Below are positions 49,849 to 58,076 of a DNA stretch of 64,000 nt, one piece after another (the stretch's first letter is position 1; each line of letters starts with the position of its first letter). The stretch spans positions 62,001 to 126,000 of the forward strand of contig NZ_JACHGP010000010.1 of the NCBI RefSeq assembly GCF_014202335.1. The letters run 5' to 3'. Below the pieces are notes generated by a model that did no database searches, was not told the origin of the DNA, and worked only from the letters and a program-made list of their open reading frames with translations. A program made the position numbers and the translations under genes. This DNA comes from Mycobacterium sp. AZCC_0083 (GTDB lineage: Bacteria > Actinomycetota > Actinomycetes > Mycobacteriales > Mycobacteriaceae).

Positions 49849-50316
49849 ATGAGACGAGTAAAGCCACTGACGACTGTCGTGGTGCTGGTGGCCATCGTCA
49901 TAGGGACTGGCATCTGGTGGGCGTTCTTCCGTGGCCCGTCCTCGGCCGACTGTGCGCCCGTGCGAGAGCTGCTGTCGTTCAACAAGACTCAGATCGACGC
50001 GATGAACGCCAAGACACACATCCCGGAAGCGGGGTCCTACGAGAAGGAAACCGGACCAAGCGCGTCCGACTACCGGGGCTGGGCGGACGGGCTGGCCGAC
50101 CGGGCGGCAAAGGTCACGGCGGCCGACCTGACCGGGCCGGCGAGCGAATTGGCGAAGACCGCGGACCGACTCGTCCGTGCGCGCATCGACTTCGACGATC
50201 AGAGCGCGCACACCGCACCTGGGGCTGCGATGCCCCCCGCGGCGATGGCGGTCAAGGCGTTCAATGACCAGTACGAAATCCAGGTCAAAGCGTTGGCGAC
50301 GACGTGCCCGGCGTGA
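49849..50316 (+). CDS. Membrane-anchored exported protein, unknown function
   Basis: The 155-aa protein from ATG 49849 has a single N-terminal TM helix (LTTVVVLVAIVIGTGIWWAFF) and an extracytoplasmic helical domain with two Cys residues (SADCAPVRELL and the C-terminal TTCPA), likely a disulfide. No motif is recognised. It is divergent from amt and overlaps the convergent nitroreductase gene by 32 bp. Confidence 0.7.
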   Translation: MRRVKPLTTVVVLVAIVIGTGIWWAFFRGPSSADCAPVRELLSFNKTQIDAMNAKTHIPEAGSYEKETGPSASDYRGWADGLADRAAKVTAADLTGPASELAKTADRLVRARIDFDDQSAHTAPGAAMPPAAMAVKAFNDQYEIQVKALATTCPA

Positions 50317-50950
50317 ACGCAGACCCCCACGTCCCCACGAACGCCACGTCCTCGAGCGCGAGCCGCTCACGCGGGAGCGCGTCACGCTCGACGATCTCGG
50401 GGGGCGCCGTCGAGTAGTCCCCGAGGCTTCCGACCGCGACCACCGCGAGCGGGCGTACCTCGTCGGGAATGGCGAACGCTGTGCGGGCCGCCTCGGCGTC
50501 GAACCCCGCCATCGGGTGCACGATCAGCGACCGCGACACCGCCTCCACCGCCATGTTGGCCATGGCCGCGCCTGCGTCGACCGCCGAGTACAGCGCGGTC
50601 TTCTCGTCGGGCCCCTCGTCGGCGGCAACCAGGATCAGCGCACCCGCCGCGTGCGCGTACCGGTTGCCGCGTCTGAGCACGCCGGTCAGCGCGGTGAACG
50701 TCTCGTCACCGCGGAAGCCGACCAGGAACCGCACCGGCTGGCGCTTTCCCCAGGTCGCCGCCCAGCGGGCCGCCTCCAGCAGGGCAGTGACCTCGGCGAC
50801 CGTCACGACGGCGTCCGGATCGAAGGCACGCGGACTCCAGCGGTCAGCGATGGGGGGATGTATCGGCACGGACGTCTCCGCGCTCCGGCTCTGTTCCCCG
50901 GGTCGCTGCGATGGAGCCGCGCTTGCGTGGACTGCCCGCCGGTCGGTCAC
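50285..50950 (-). CDS. Nitroreductase-family FMN oxidoreductase
   Basis: The 221-aa protein has the family N-terminal motif DRWSPRAFDPDAVVTVAEVTALLEAARWA with the FMN-phosphate-binding Arg-Ser-x-Arg pattern, AAWGKRQPVRFLV, and a mid-region GAAMANMAVEAVSRSLIVHPM. Length is normal for flavin nitroreductases. The first ~30 residues are variable. Substrate unknown. GTG start; it is divergent from ask. Confidence 0.88.
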   Translation of the reverse strand: MTDRRAVHASAAPSQRPGEQSRSAETSVPIHPPIADRWSPRAFDPDAVVTVAEVTALLEAARWAATWGKRQPVRFLVGFRGDETFTALTGVLRRGNRYAHAAGALILVAADEGPDEKTALYSAVDAGAAMANMAVEAVSRSLIVHPMAGFDAEAARTAFAIPDEVRPLAVVAVGSLGDYSTAPPEIVERDALPRERLALEDVAFVGTWGSAFTPGTSSPTL

Positions 50951-51046
50951 GGTGACTAACGCTACGGACGGGAGAGGAAAACCGCGTGCGCAGACCGCTT
51001 ATCCTTTGTATGACTCCGTTGCGGAAATACCCAGAAAGGCGGACGG

Positions 51047-52312
51047 GTGGCGCTCGTCGTACAGAAGTACGGTGGATCCTCGGTGGCCGATGCCGATCGG
51101 ATCCGCCGCGTCGCCGAGCGCATCGTCGAGACCAAGAAGGCGGGCAACGACGTCGTCGTGGTCGTGTCCGCAATGGGTGACACCACCGACGACCTGCTCG
51201 ACCTGGCTCGCCAGGTCAATCCGGCCCCGCCCGCCCGTGAGATGGACATGCTGCTGACCTCCGGCGAGAGGATCTCCAACGCGCTGGTCGCCATGGCCAT
51301 CTCCTCGCTCGGAGCCGAGGCCAGATCGTTCACCGGGTCGCAGGCCGGCGTGATCACCACCAGCACGCACGGCAACGCCAAGATCATCGACGTCACGCCC
51401 GGCCGGTTGCGCGAAGCACTCGACGAGGGCCTGATCGTGCTGGTCGCCGGGTTCCAGGGCGTCAGCCAGGACAGCAAGGACGTCACCACGCTTGGCCGCG
51501 GCGGGTCGGACACCACCGCCGTCGCGTTGGCCGCCGCCCTGCACGCCGACGTGTGCGAGATCTACACCGACGTGGACGGCATCTTCACCGCCGACCCGCG
51601 CATCGTGCCGAACGCCCGGCACCTGGACACCGTCAGCTTCGAGGAGATGCTCGAGATGGCGGCCTGCGGGGCCAAGGTACTCATGCTGCGGTGTGTGGAA
51701 TACGCCCGCCGCTACGACGTTCCGATACACGTCAGGTCGTCGTATTCCGACAGGCCGGGCACGCTCGTCAAAGGATCGATGGAGGACATCCCAATGGAAG
51801 ACGCGATCCTGACCGGAGTTGCTCACGACCGTGGTGAGGCGAAGGTCACCGTCGTCGGTCTGCCCGACGTTCCCGGCTACGCCGCCAAGGTCTTCCGCGC
51901 CGTTGCCGACGCCGACGTGAACATCGACATGGTGTTGCAGAACGTGTCCAAGATCGAGGACGGCAAGACCGACATCACGTTCACCTGCTCGCGGGAGAGC
52001 GGGCCGGGCGCGGTGGAGAAGCTGACGTCGCTGCAGCACGAGATCGGCCACAGCGCAGTGCTGTACGACGACCACATCGGCAAGGTGTCGTTGATCGGGG
52101 CGGGCATGCGCAGCCATCCTGGCGTGACGGCCACGTTCTGCGAGGCGCTGGCCGCCGTCGGCGTCAACATCGACCTCATTTCGACCTCCGAGATCCGGAT
52201 CTCGGTGCTGGTCAGGGACACCGAGCTGGACAAGGCGGTCCTGGCACTGCACGAAGCCTTCGGGCTCGGTGGCGAGGAAGAAGCGGTCGTGTACGCGGGA
52301 AGCGGGATTTAA
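51047..52312 (+). CDS. ask: Aspartokinase (alpha subunit)
   Basis: The 421-aa enzyme has VQKYGGSSVADADRIRRVAERI, SAMGDTTDDLLDLA, TLGRGGSDTTAVALAAAL and two C-terminal ACT domains (VVGLPDVPGYAAKVFRAVAD and LIGAGMRSHPGVTATFCEAL) for lysine/threonine feedback. It starts the aspartate pathway to lysine, methionine, threonine and diaminopimelate. GTG start. asd begins immediately after its stop. An internal start for the beta subunit is listed separately. Confidence 0.96.
   Translation: MALVVQKYGGSSVADADRIRRVAERIVETKKAGNDVVVVVSAMGDTTDDLLDLARQVNPAPPAREMDMLLTSGERISNALVAMAISSLGAEARSFTGSQAGVITTSTHGNAKIIDVTPGRLREALDEGLIVLVAGFQGVSQDSKDVTTLGRGGSDTTAVALAAALHADVCEIYTDVDGIFTADPRIVPNARHLDTVSFEEMLEMAACGAKVLMLRCVEYARRYDVPIHVRSSYSDRPGTLVKGSMEDIPMEDAILTGVAHDRGEAKVTVVGLPDVPGYAAKVFRAVADADVNIDMVLQNVSKIEDGKTDITFTCSRESGPGAVEKLTSLQHEIGHSAVLYDDHIGKVSLIGAGMRSHPGVTATFCEALAAVGVNIDLISTSEIRISVLVRDTELDKAVLALHEAFGLGGEEEAVVYAGSGI
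51794..52312 (+). CDS. ask: Aspartokinase beta subunit from an in-frame internal start
   Basis: ATG 51794 is codon 250 of ask and is preceded by GGAGG with 8-nt spacing. The product would be 172 aa starting MEDAILTGVAHD, equal to the two ACT domains. The alpha2-beta2 aspartokinase of corynebacteria is made exactly this way, with the beta subunit beginning at the equivalent codon. A second ATG at 51779 lacks this ribosome site. Confidence 0.75.
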   Translation: MEDAILTGVAHDRGEAKVTVVGLPDVPGYAAKVFRAVADADVNIDMVLQNVSKIEDGKTDITFTCSRESGPGAVEKLTSLQHEIGHSAVLYDDHIGKVSLIGAGMRSHPGVTATFCEALAAVGVNIDLISTSEIRISVLVRDTELDKAVLALHEAFGLGGEEEAVVYAGSGI

Positions 52313-53359
52313 ATGGTCAACATTGGTGTAGTTGGCGCGACCGGGCAGGTCGGCCAGGTCATGCGGAAGTTGTTGGAGGAGCGCGACTTCCCCGCCACGT
52401 CGGTGCGGTTCTTCGCCTCCGCGCGTTCGCAGGGCAAGAAGCTCTCGTTCCGCGGCGAGGAGATCGAGGTCGAGGACGCCGCGACCGCCGACCCGTCGGG
52501 TCTGGACATCGCGTTGTTCTCCGCAGGCGCGACGATGTCGCGCGTGCAGGCACCGCGGTTCGCCGCCGCGGGCGTCATCGTCATCGACAACTCGTCGGCG
52601 TTCCGCAAGGACCCCGACGTCCCACTGGTCGTGTCGGAGGTCAACTTCGATAGAGACGTCGGAAACCGTGCTCGGTCCCTCAAAAAGGGCATCATCGCCA
52701 ACCCCAACTGCACCACCATGGCCGCGATGCCGGTGCTCAAGGTGCTGCACGACGAAGCGCAACTGGTGCGCATGATCGCCTCGACCTATCAGGCGGTGTC
52801 CGGCAGCGGGCTGGCCGGTGTTCAAGAACTGTTCGGCCAGGCACGTGCCGTGGTCGAGGACAGCGAGCAACTGGTCCACGACGGTTCGGCGCTGACGTTC
52901 CCCGCGCCCGAGAAGTACGTCGCACCAATCGCCTTCAACGTGGTGCCGCTGGCCGGGTCGTTGGTCGACGACGGCTCCGGTGAGACCGACGAGGATCAGA
53001 AACTGCGCAGCGAGAGTCGCAAGATCCTTGGCATCCCCGACCTTCTCGTCAGCGGAACGTGCGTGCGGGTGCCGGTGTACACCGGGCACTCGCTGTCGAT
53101 CAACGTGGAGTTCGCCAGGCCTATCTCGCCGGCGCGCGCGACCGAGATCCTCTCCGGTGCACCAGGTGTGACGCTGGTCGACGTGCCGACGCCGTTGGCC
53201 GCCGCGGGCGTGGACGACTCGCTGGTCGGCCGGATCCGTCAGGACCCGGGGGTCCCGGACGGTCGCGGGCTTGCGCTGTTCGTTTCCGGCGACAACCTGC
53301 GAAAGGGTGCCGCACTCAACACCATTCAGATCGCCGAGCTTCTCGCCGCGCAGTTGTGA
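52313..53359 (+). CDS. asd: Aspartate-semialdehyde dehydrogenase
   Basis: The 348-aa enzyme has NIGVVGATGQVGQVM (NADP-binding), FFASARSQGKKL, catalytic Cys in IANPNCTTMAAMPVL, and VPVYTGHSLSINVEF with the active-site His. It reduces aspartyl phosphate to aspartate semialdehyde. The ATG follows the ask TAA directly, so the two are translationally coupled. Confidence 0.96.
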   Translation: MVNIGVVGATGQVGQVMRKLLEERDFPATSVRFFASARSQGKKLSFRGEEIEVEDAATADPSGLDIALFSAGATMSRVQAPRFAAAGVIVIDNSSAFRKDPDVPLVVSEVNFDRDVGNRARSLKKGIIANPNCTTMAAMPVLKVLHDEAQLVRMIASTYQAVSGSGLAGVQELFGQARAVVEDSEQLVHDGSALTFPAPEKYVAPIAFNVVPLAGSLVDDGSGETDEDQKLRSESRKILGIPDLLVSGTCVRVPVYTGHSLSINVEFARPISPARATEILSGAPGVTLVDVPTPLAAAGVDDSLVGRIRQDPGVPDGRGLALFVSGDNLRKGAALNTIQIAELLAAQL

Positions 53360-54474
53360 TCCGCGCTGCGGTCGGCATCGCGGTAGTCGCATGCCTGGCC
53401 GTGGCTCCCGTTGCCACCGCCGACCCTCCTGCTCCCGCGCCTGAACCGGTACTTCCTGCGCTGGCGCTCGGGCAGGTGATGCGCATCGGTCCGGCCGCTG
53501 GAACCGGAACGCCGACAAGTGATTACGGCATCGGCGGCACCGATCTGTGCGATTTCATGGAGTTTCCCAGCCGCGTCCTGCAGGTGTGCGGTGACAGCTT
53601 CGCGGGCCAGGGCGTTGGGTTCGGCGGCTGGTACTCACCCGTCGCGTTGCACGTCGAGACCGACTCGGTCGACGACCCGGCCGGCGTGCGCTACACCGGT
53701 GTCACCGGGACCGACAAGCCGCTGCTGGCCGACCCGACACCGCCCGGCTCCTCCCAGTTGCCCGCGGGCATCGTGGCGATCAACCGCGAGAACTACATGC
53801 TCGTCACCACCACCAAGGACCTGGTTCCCACGACGTCGCGACTGGTCGAGGCCGATGCGGCAAGGGGGAGCTGGCCGACGGTGCCGAAGTCGGCGCGGCC
53901 CGGCGACTATGCGGGCGGACGGCAGTCGCAGATCAGCGGCTACTACGACCCGGTCCCGACCCCCGACTCCGCGAGCGGCTGGGTGTACATCGTGGCCAAC
54001 GACTTCGACCGAAGCGGCCCGGTGGAGCTCTACCGGGCCACGCCGCAGACCTTCACCGACCGGTCCAGCTGGCAGCCCTGGTCCGCGACCGGCGGATGGA
54101 ACAAGCCGCCGACACCGCTGTGGCCGGACAAGGTCGGGGAGATGAACATCCGCGAGATCGACGGCAAGACGGTGCTGTCCTACTTCAATGCCAGCACCGG
54201 CAACATGGAGGTCCGCGTGGCCTACGACCCGACCAAACTTGGCACCGCGCCGGTGACGACGGTCGTCTTCGCCTCGGCGTGGCCCGACGTCGCGGACGAC
54301 CTGCCGCCACCCCAGGACAACCAGCTGGCCCAGCCGTACGGCGGCTACATCTCGCCGGGCTCCACGCTCGACGAGGTCCGGGTGTTCATCAGCCAGTGGG
54401 ACACCCGCCCCGGCGGCGACCCTGCGCCGTATCGCGTCGTCCAGTTCGCGGTGAACCCCTTCAAGCCCTGGTAA
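53356..54474 (+). CDS. Secreted DUF4185 beta-propeller-like protein (Rv3707c-like)
   Basis: The 372-aa precursor has a signal peptide (AVGIAVVACLAVAPVATA-DPP). GTG 53356 overlaps the asd stop by 4 nt. The mature part has repeated sugar-hydrolase-like blades: GIGGTDLCDFMEFPSRVLQVCGDSF, RSQISGYYDP-like VYIVANDF and VRVFISQWDTRPGGDPAPY. This is the DUF4185 pattern. Distant similarity to five-bladed glycosidases suggests carbohydrate binding or cleavage in the cell wall, but no catalytic pair can be assigned here. Confidence 0.85.
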   Translation: MIRAAVGIAVVACLAVAPVATADPPAPAPEPVLPALALGQVMRIGPAAGTGTPTSDYGIGGTDLCDFMEFPSRVLQVCGDSFAGQGVGFGGWYSPVALHVETDSVDDPAGVRYTGVTGTDKPLLADPTPPGSSQLPAGIVAINRENYMLVTTTKDLVPTTSRLVEADAARGSWPTVPKSARPGDYAGGRQSQISGYYDPVPTPDSASGWVYIVANDFDRSGPVELYRATPQTFTDRSSWQPWSATGGWNKPPTPLWPDKVGEMNIREIDGKTVLSYFNASTGNMEVRVAYDPTKLGTAPVTTVVFASAWPDVADDLPPPQDNQLAQPYGGYISPGSTLDEVRVFISQWDTRPGGDPAPYRVVQFAVNPFKPW

Positions 54475-54515
54475 CCCCGCGCCCCTGGCCCACCCTCGCC
54501 ATCGATTCTGCTGGG

Positions 54516-54545
54516 AGATCGCGATTCTGCGCAGAATCGCGATCT
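54516..54545. repeat. Perfect 30-bp palindrome
   Basis: AGATCGCGATTCTG is followed by CG and then its exact reverse complement CAGAATCGCGATCT. It lies 41 bp after the DUF4185 stop, with no T-tract following. A partial copy (ATCGATTCTG) occurs at 54501-54510. It may act as an intrinsic terminator without a U tail, or be a dispersed repeat. Confidence 0.85.
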
Positions 54546-54654
54546 GACCGCAGTTTCGGCGGACGGTGGGAGTTGGCTGACGGCCAGGAGTTTCATAGCT
54601 GATTCATAGCTGCTTCTTGACCAGCACCTCAGAACCGCGACGATCATCGGAAAC

Positions 54655-55107
54655 ATGAGCGAAACACCCACGTCCACCGAACCAACGACCGGCCCCATCG
54701 AAGCCGCGCCGCCGCCGGCCGTTCCCCCGACTCCACCGCCTGCGCCGCACGAGCACGACCGCAAGCCGAGCAGACTCACCGCCGTCGCCGCGTGGGTCGG
54801 CATCGTGGCAGGCACCGTGTTCGTCGTCGCTGTCATCTTCTTCAGCGGCTTCATCCTCGGCGCGCACTCCGGCGGCGGCGGCCATCACTGGGGTGGCGGC
54901 GACCGCGGAGACCATCGCGGTGGCGGGCAGATGCACGAGGACGGCCAGCGCATGGGCCCGATGTTCCGGCCGGGACCCGGTTTCGTCTTCCCCGGCGGAC
55001 CGGGTGGGTTCCCCGGCTTCGGGCCCGGTGGACCCGGCGGCATGGGACCGGGCGGTCCAAGTGCACCGGGTCAGCCTGGCGCACCGACGACAACCCCAAG
55101 TCGCTAG
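54655..55107 (+). CDS. Proline/glycine-rich membrane-anchored protein (Rv3706c-like)
   Basis: The 150-aa protein has a Pro/Thr-rich cytoplasmic N-terminus (PPPAVPPTPPPAPHEHD), one TM helix (VAAWVGIVAGTVFVVAVIFFSGFILG), then a His/Gly-rich stretch (GGGGHHWGGGDRGDHRGGG) and a Gly/Pro-rich tail with GGPGG repeats. No catalytic domain is visible. It occupies the position of Rv3706c. The His clusters could bind metal, which is inference. Confidence 0.8.
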   Translation: MSETPTSTEPTTGPIEAAPPPAVPPTPPPAPHEHDRKPSRLTAVAAWVGIVAGTVFVVAVIFFSGFILGAHSGGGGHHWGGGDRGDHRGGGQMHEDGQRMGPMFRPGPGFVFPGGPGGFPGFGPGGPGGMGPGGPSAPGQPGAPTTTPSR

Positions 55108-55124
55108 CCCAGGAAATCTTTTTC

Positions 55125-55152
55125 TTGACTCATTCCAGAATGGGCGCATACT
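55125..55152 (+). promoter_or_regulatory. Candidate promoter with overlapping CATTC-CA-GAATG dyad, upstream of katA
   Basis: TTGACT (55125-55130) and CATACT (55147-55152) are spaced 16 bp. Directly after the -35 lies CATTCCAGAATG (55131-55142), a symmetric site. The catalase start is over 220 bp further, so a long leader would result. The rest of 55108-55375 has no convincing gene. Confidence 0.4.
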
Positions 55153-55375
55153 GAGAGGCGTCAACTCAAAGTCTCTGCAGCCCAACGTGTTCGCCCAGGA
55201 CGGGCGAGCCATTGTGTCGGGTCGCGACGCGGTCCGGACGTCGATCGAGGCGTCTGTGCCTCGTCGCCCCCGGCACTATCTGCTTCTCAATGGCCGGCCG
55301 TAGCCGATTTGGCTTAGTGAGCCCGCGGCTGGGTATCCGAAGCTTCAGTGGAGACAGCCCACCCCACTAGAGGAG

Positions 55376-56839
55376 ATGAGTCAGGACATGACCGGCAGTT
55401 TCACGACGAACGATGCAGGCAATCCGGTACCCAGCGACGAGCGGTCGCTTACCGTCGGCCCCGATGGCCCGATCCTGCTGCAGGATCACTACCTGATCGA
55501 ACAGATGGCCAACTTCAACCGGGAGCGCATCCCGGAGCGCCAGCCGCACGCCAAGGGCGGCGGCGCGTTCGGTCACTTCGAGGTGACCAACGACGTCAGC
55601 CAGTTCACCAAGGCGGCGGTGTTTCAGCCAGGCGTCAAAACCGAGACGCTGAGCCGGTTTTCGACGGTGGCGGGCGAGCGCGGCAGCCCAGACACCTGGC
55701 GCGACCCGCGCGGGTTCGCCCAGAAGTTCTACACGTCCGAGGGCAACCTGGACATCGTCGGGAACAACGTCCCGATCTTCTTCATCCGTGACCCGATGAA
55801 GTTTCAGCACTTCATCCGTTCACAGAAGCGCATGGCGGCCAACAACCTGCGTGATCACCACATGCAGTGGGACTTCTGGACGCTGGTGCCCGAATCAGCG
55901 CACATGCTGTCGTGGCTGATGGGTGATCGTGGCATCCCGAAGACCTGGCGGAACATGAACGGCTACTCCAGCCACACCTACAGCTGGCTGAACGCCGCCG
56001 ACGAGCTGTTCTGGGTGAAGTACCACTTCAAGACCGATCAGGGCATCGAGTTCCTCACCCAGGACGAGGGGGACGCGATGGCGGGCAAGGACGGCGACGC
56101 CCATCAGCGCGATCTGTACGACGCGATCGAGCGCGGCGAGTATCCGACGTGGTCGCTCAAGGTGCAGATCATGCCGTTCGAGGAGGCCAAGACCTACCGG
56201 TACAACCCGTTCGACCTGACCAAGGTCTGGCCCCACGGCGATTACCCGCTGATCGACGTCGGCACGCTGACGCTGGACCGCAACGTCACCGACTATCACA
56301 CCGAGATCGAGCAGGCGGCGTTCGAGCCGAACAACATCGTGCCCGGCACCGGGCTGAGCCCGGACAAGATGCTGCTGGCCCGCGGTTTCTCCTACGCCGA
56401 TGCGCACCGCGCCCGGCTGGGGGTCAACTACAAGCAGATCCCGGTGAACACGCCAAAGGTGGAGGTGCACAGCTACTCCAAGGACGGCGCCATGCGGATC
56501 CGCAATGTCACCGACCCGGTGTACGCGCCGAACTCGATGGGTGGTCCCAAGGCCGACCCGGCGCGTGCGGCCGAGGTGCACTGGGTCTCGGACGGGGACA
56601 TGGTGCGCTCGGCGTACACGCTGCGTCCCGAGGACGACGACTGGGGTCAGGCCGGCATCATGGTTCGCGAAGTGCTCGACGACGAGGCGCGGGAGCGGTT
56701 GGCCAACAACGTCATCGGGCACGTATCCAAGGGCGTCAAGGAGCCGGTGTTGTCGCGGGTGTTCGAGTACTGGAAGAACATCGACCCCGATCTCGGCAAG
56801 ACGATCGAGGAGGGCGTGCGGGGCAAGAACGGCGCGTAG
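55376..56839 (+). CDS. katA: Monofunctional haem catalase (clade 3 type)
   Basis: The 487-aa catalase has catalytic His in ERQPHAKGGGAFGHFEV, Asn in GNLDIVGNNVPIFFIRDP, MQWDFWTLVPESAHMLSWLMGDRGIPKTWR and the proximal haem Tyr in RGFSYADAHRARLG. Small-subunit size fits the NADPH-binding clade. Start is ATG 55376 or ATG 55388; GAGGAG abuts the first. It disproportionates hydrogen peroxide. Neighbouring Ohr and ergothioneine genes make a redox cluster. Confidence 0.95.
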   Translation: MSQDMTGSFTTNDAGNPVPSDERSLTVGPDGPILLQDHYLIEQMANFNRERIPERQPHAKGGGAFGHFEVTNDVSQFTKAAVFQPGVKTETLSRFSTVAGERGSPDTWRDPRGFAQKFYTSEGNLDIVGNNVPIFFIRDPMKFQHFIRSQKRMAANNLRDHHMQWDFWTLVPESAHMLSWLMGDRGIPKTWRNMNGYSSHTYSWLNAADELFWVKYHFKTDQGIEFLTQDEGDAMAGKDGDAHQRDLYDAIERGEYPTWSLKVQIMPFEEAKTYRYNPFDLTKVWPHGDYPLIDVGTLTLDRNVTDYHTEIEQAAFEPNNIVPGTGLSPDKMLLARGFSYADAHRARLGVNYKQIPVNTPKVEVHSYSKDGAMRIRNVTDPVYAPNSMGGPKADPARAAEVHWVSDGDMVRSAYTLRPEDDDWGQAGIMVREVLDDEARERLANNVIGHVSKGVKEPVLSRVFEYWKNIDPDLGKTIEEGVRGKNGA

Positions 56840-56972
56840 CCGGATCGGGTTGCCATCGCACCACCCCTTCGCTGACCACCGGTTGTGCGGTTTCATACAC
56901 GACTCGCAGTGACGGGCGTATGGGACCGCACAGTCGGGGCGTTCTCGATCCGACAGCCGATACGACACGCCG

Positions 56973-56996
56973 TGGAATCACAGTCTTGTGATTCCA
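56973..56996. terminator. 10-bp-arm inverted repeat downstream of katA
   Basis: TGGAATCACA-GTCT-TGTGATTCCA is a perfect stem with a 4-nt loop, 133 bp after the katA stop and 58 bp before the lipoprotein gene. It could terminate katA transcripts or be an operator for the next gene. No strong T-tract follows, so the choice is open. Confidence 0.45.
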
Positions 56997-57054
56997 ATGG
57001 GGTCTGTGGGACTATTGAGAATTTTGGGGAACATGTGGCGGTGGCCCGTGAATC

Positions 57055-57603
57055 GTGACAGTGTCGCTAACCATGACTGGCCCGCGCTGTGCCCGATGGG
57101 CGCTCGTCGCGCTGATGGCATTGGTGGCAACGCTCAGCGGGTGCGGGCTGCGCGGTGAGCCCCTGGCCCGCGAAGGCGTCACGATGTTCACCGTCGGCGA
57201 CTGCGTCGCGATTCCCGACCACTCTCCCGCCAACGGCGCCCTGAAGGCGACCAAGGCCGGCTGCGGTGCCGACCCGAGCTACACCGTCGGCGCACTCACC
57301 GACAAGGCTGGCTCATGCCCGAGTAACGAGTATCAGCATCTGCCAACACAATTCGCGGATCCGTCGACGTCGCGGCTGTGCCTGGTGCCCAACCTCGTCG
57401 CCGAGCACTGCTACGTGCTCGACATGCCCATCGGTGTGGTCCAACTGGCCGACTGCACCGATCGGCGCCAAGCGGGATTGCTCGTCCAGGTCACCCAGCG
57501 GCTCGACGTTCGCGACCAACAGGCGTGCCCGTCGGACGTCGGTCAGTTTGCCTGGCCGTACCCCTCGCCAGCGCGCACGTACTGCACGCTGACGATCTAC
57601 TGA
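57055..57603 (+). CDS. Lipoprotein, unknown function
   Basis: The 182-aa precursor (GTG 57055, or ATG 57073) has a hydrophobic signal and lipobox TLSGCG. The mature part begins GEPLAREGVTMFTVGDCVAIP and has about eight further Cys residues in spaced pairs (KAGCGAD, GSCPSNEY, RLCLVPN, EHCYVLD, ADCTDR, QACPSD, YCTLTIY), suggesting a disulfide-stabilised extracytoplasmic domain of the septum-formation/DUF type. Function not recognised. Confidence 0.78.
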   Translation: MTVSLTMTGPRCARWALVALMALVATLSGCGLRGEPLAREGVTMFTVGDCVAIPDHSPANGALKATKAGCGADPSYTVGALTDKAGSCPSNEYQHLPTQFADPSTSRLCLVPNLVAEHCYVLDMPIGVVQLADCTDRRQAGLLVQVTQRLDVRDQQACPSDVGQFAWPYPSPARTYCTLTIY

Positions 57604-57643
57604 CGGCTCGTCCGTCGGCATTCACGGCTGGCATGATCGAGCC

Positions 57644-58072
57644 ATGAGCATCGAAGTCGTTTACACCGCAGAATCGACGGCGACCGGCGGGGGCCGCGAC
57701 GGCCACGTCAAGTCCACTGACGGCAAGATCGACCTGGATACCCGCCCGCCCAAGGAGATGGGTGGCAGCGGCGAGGGAGTGAACCCCGAACTGCTGTTCT
57801 CGGCCGGCTACTCGGCATGCTTCCTCGGTGCGCTGCGGCTGGTCGCGCGAAACGAGAAGATTGCCATCGACGACGCCAGCGGCATCACCGCCCAGATCGG
57901 CTTCGGCAAGGATTCCGATGGTGGGTTCGGACTGACCGCCACCCTCATCGGCTACCTGCCCGGCCTGGAACAGGGTGTCGCCGACGACCTGATGCAGAAG
58001 GCGCACGGCGTGTGCCCCTACTCGAAGGCCACCAGCGGGAACATCGACGTCACGCTGTCGGCGAAGGTCTGA
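57644..58072 (+). CDS. ohr: Organic hydroperoxide reductase Ohr/OsmC family
   Basis: The 142-aa protein has VVYTAESTATGGGRDGHVKSTDGKIDLDTRPPKEMGG, GVNPELLFSAGYSACFLGAL with the peroxidatic Cys, and a resolving Cys in AHGVCPYSKAT. These are the Ohr-type residues. The enzyme reduces organic peroxides with lipoyl or similar thiols. No OhrR gene is adjacent. ATG 57644. It is 5 bp from the next gene. Confidence 0.94.
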   Translation: MSIEVVYTAESTATGGGRDGHVKSTDGKIDLDTRPPKEMGGSGEGVNPELLFSAGYSACFLGALRLVARNEKIAIDDASGITAQIGFGKDSDGGFGLTATLIGYLPGLEQGVADDLMQKAHGVCPYSKATSGNIDVTLSAKV

Positions 58073-58076
58073 CCGC

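Noticed and set aside
55108..55375. Remnant furA gene before katA
   Set aside because: The promoter-like start is suggestive, but no Fur metal or DNA-binding motif can be read in any frame.
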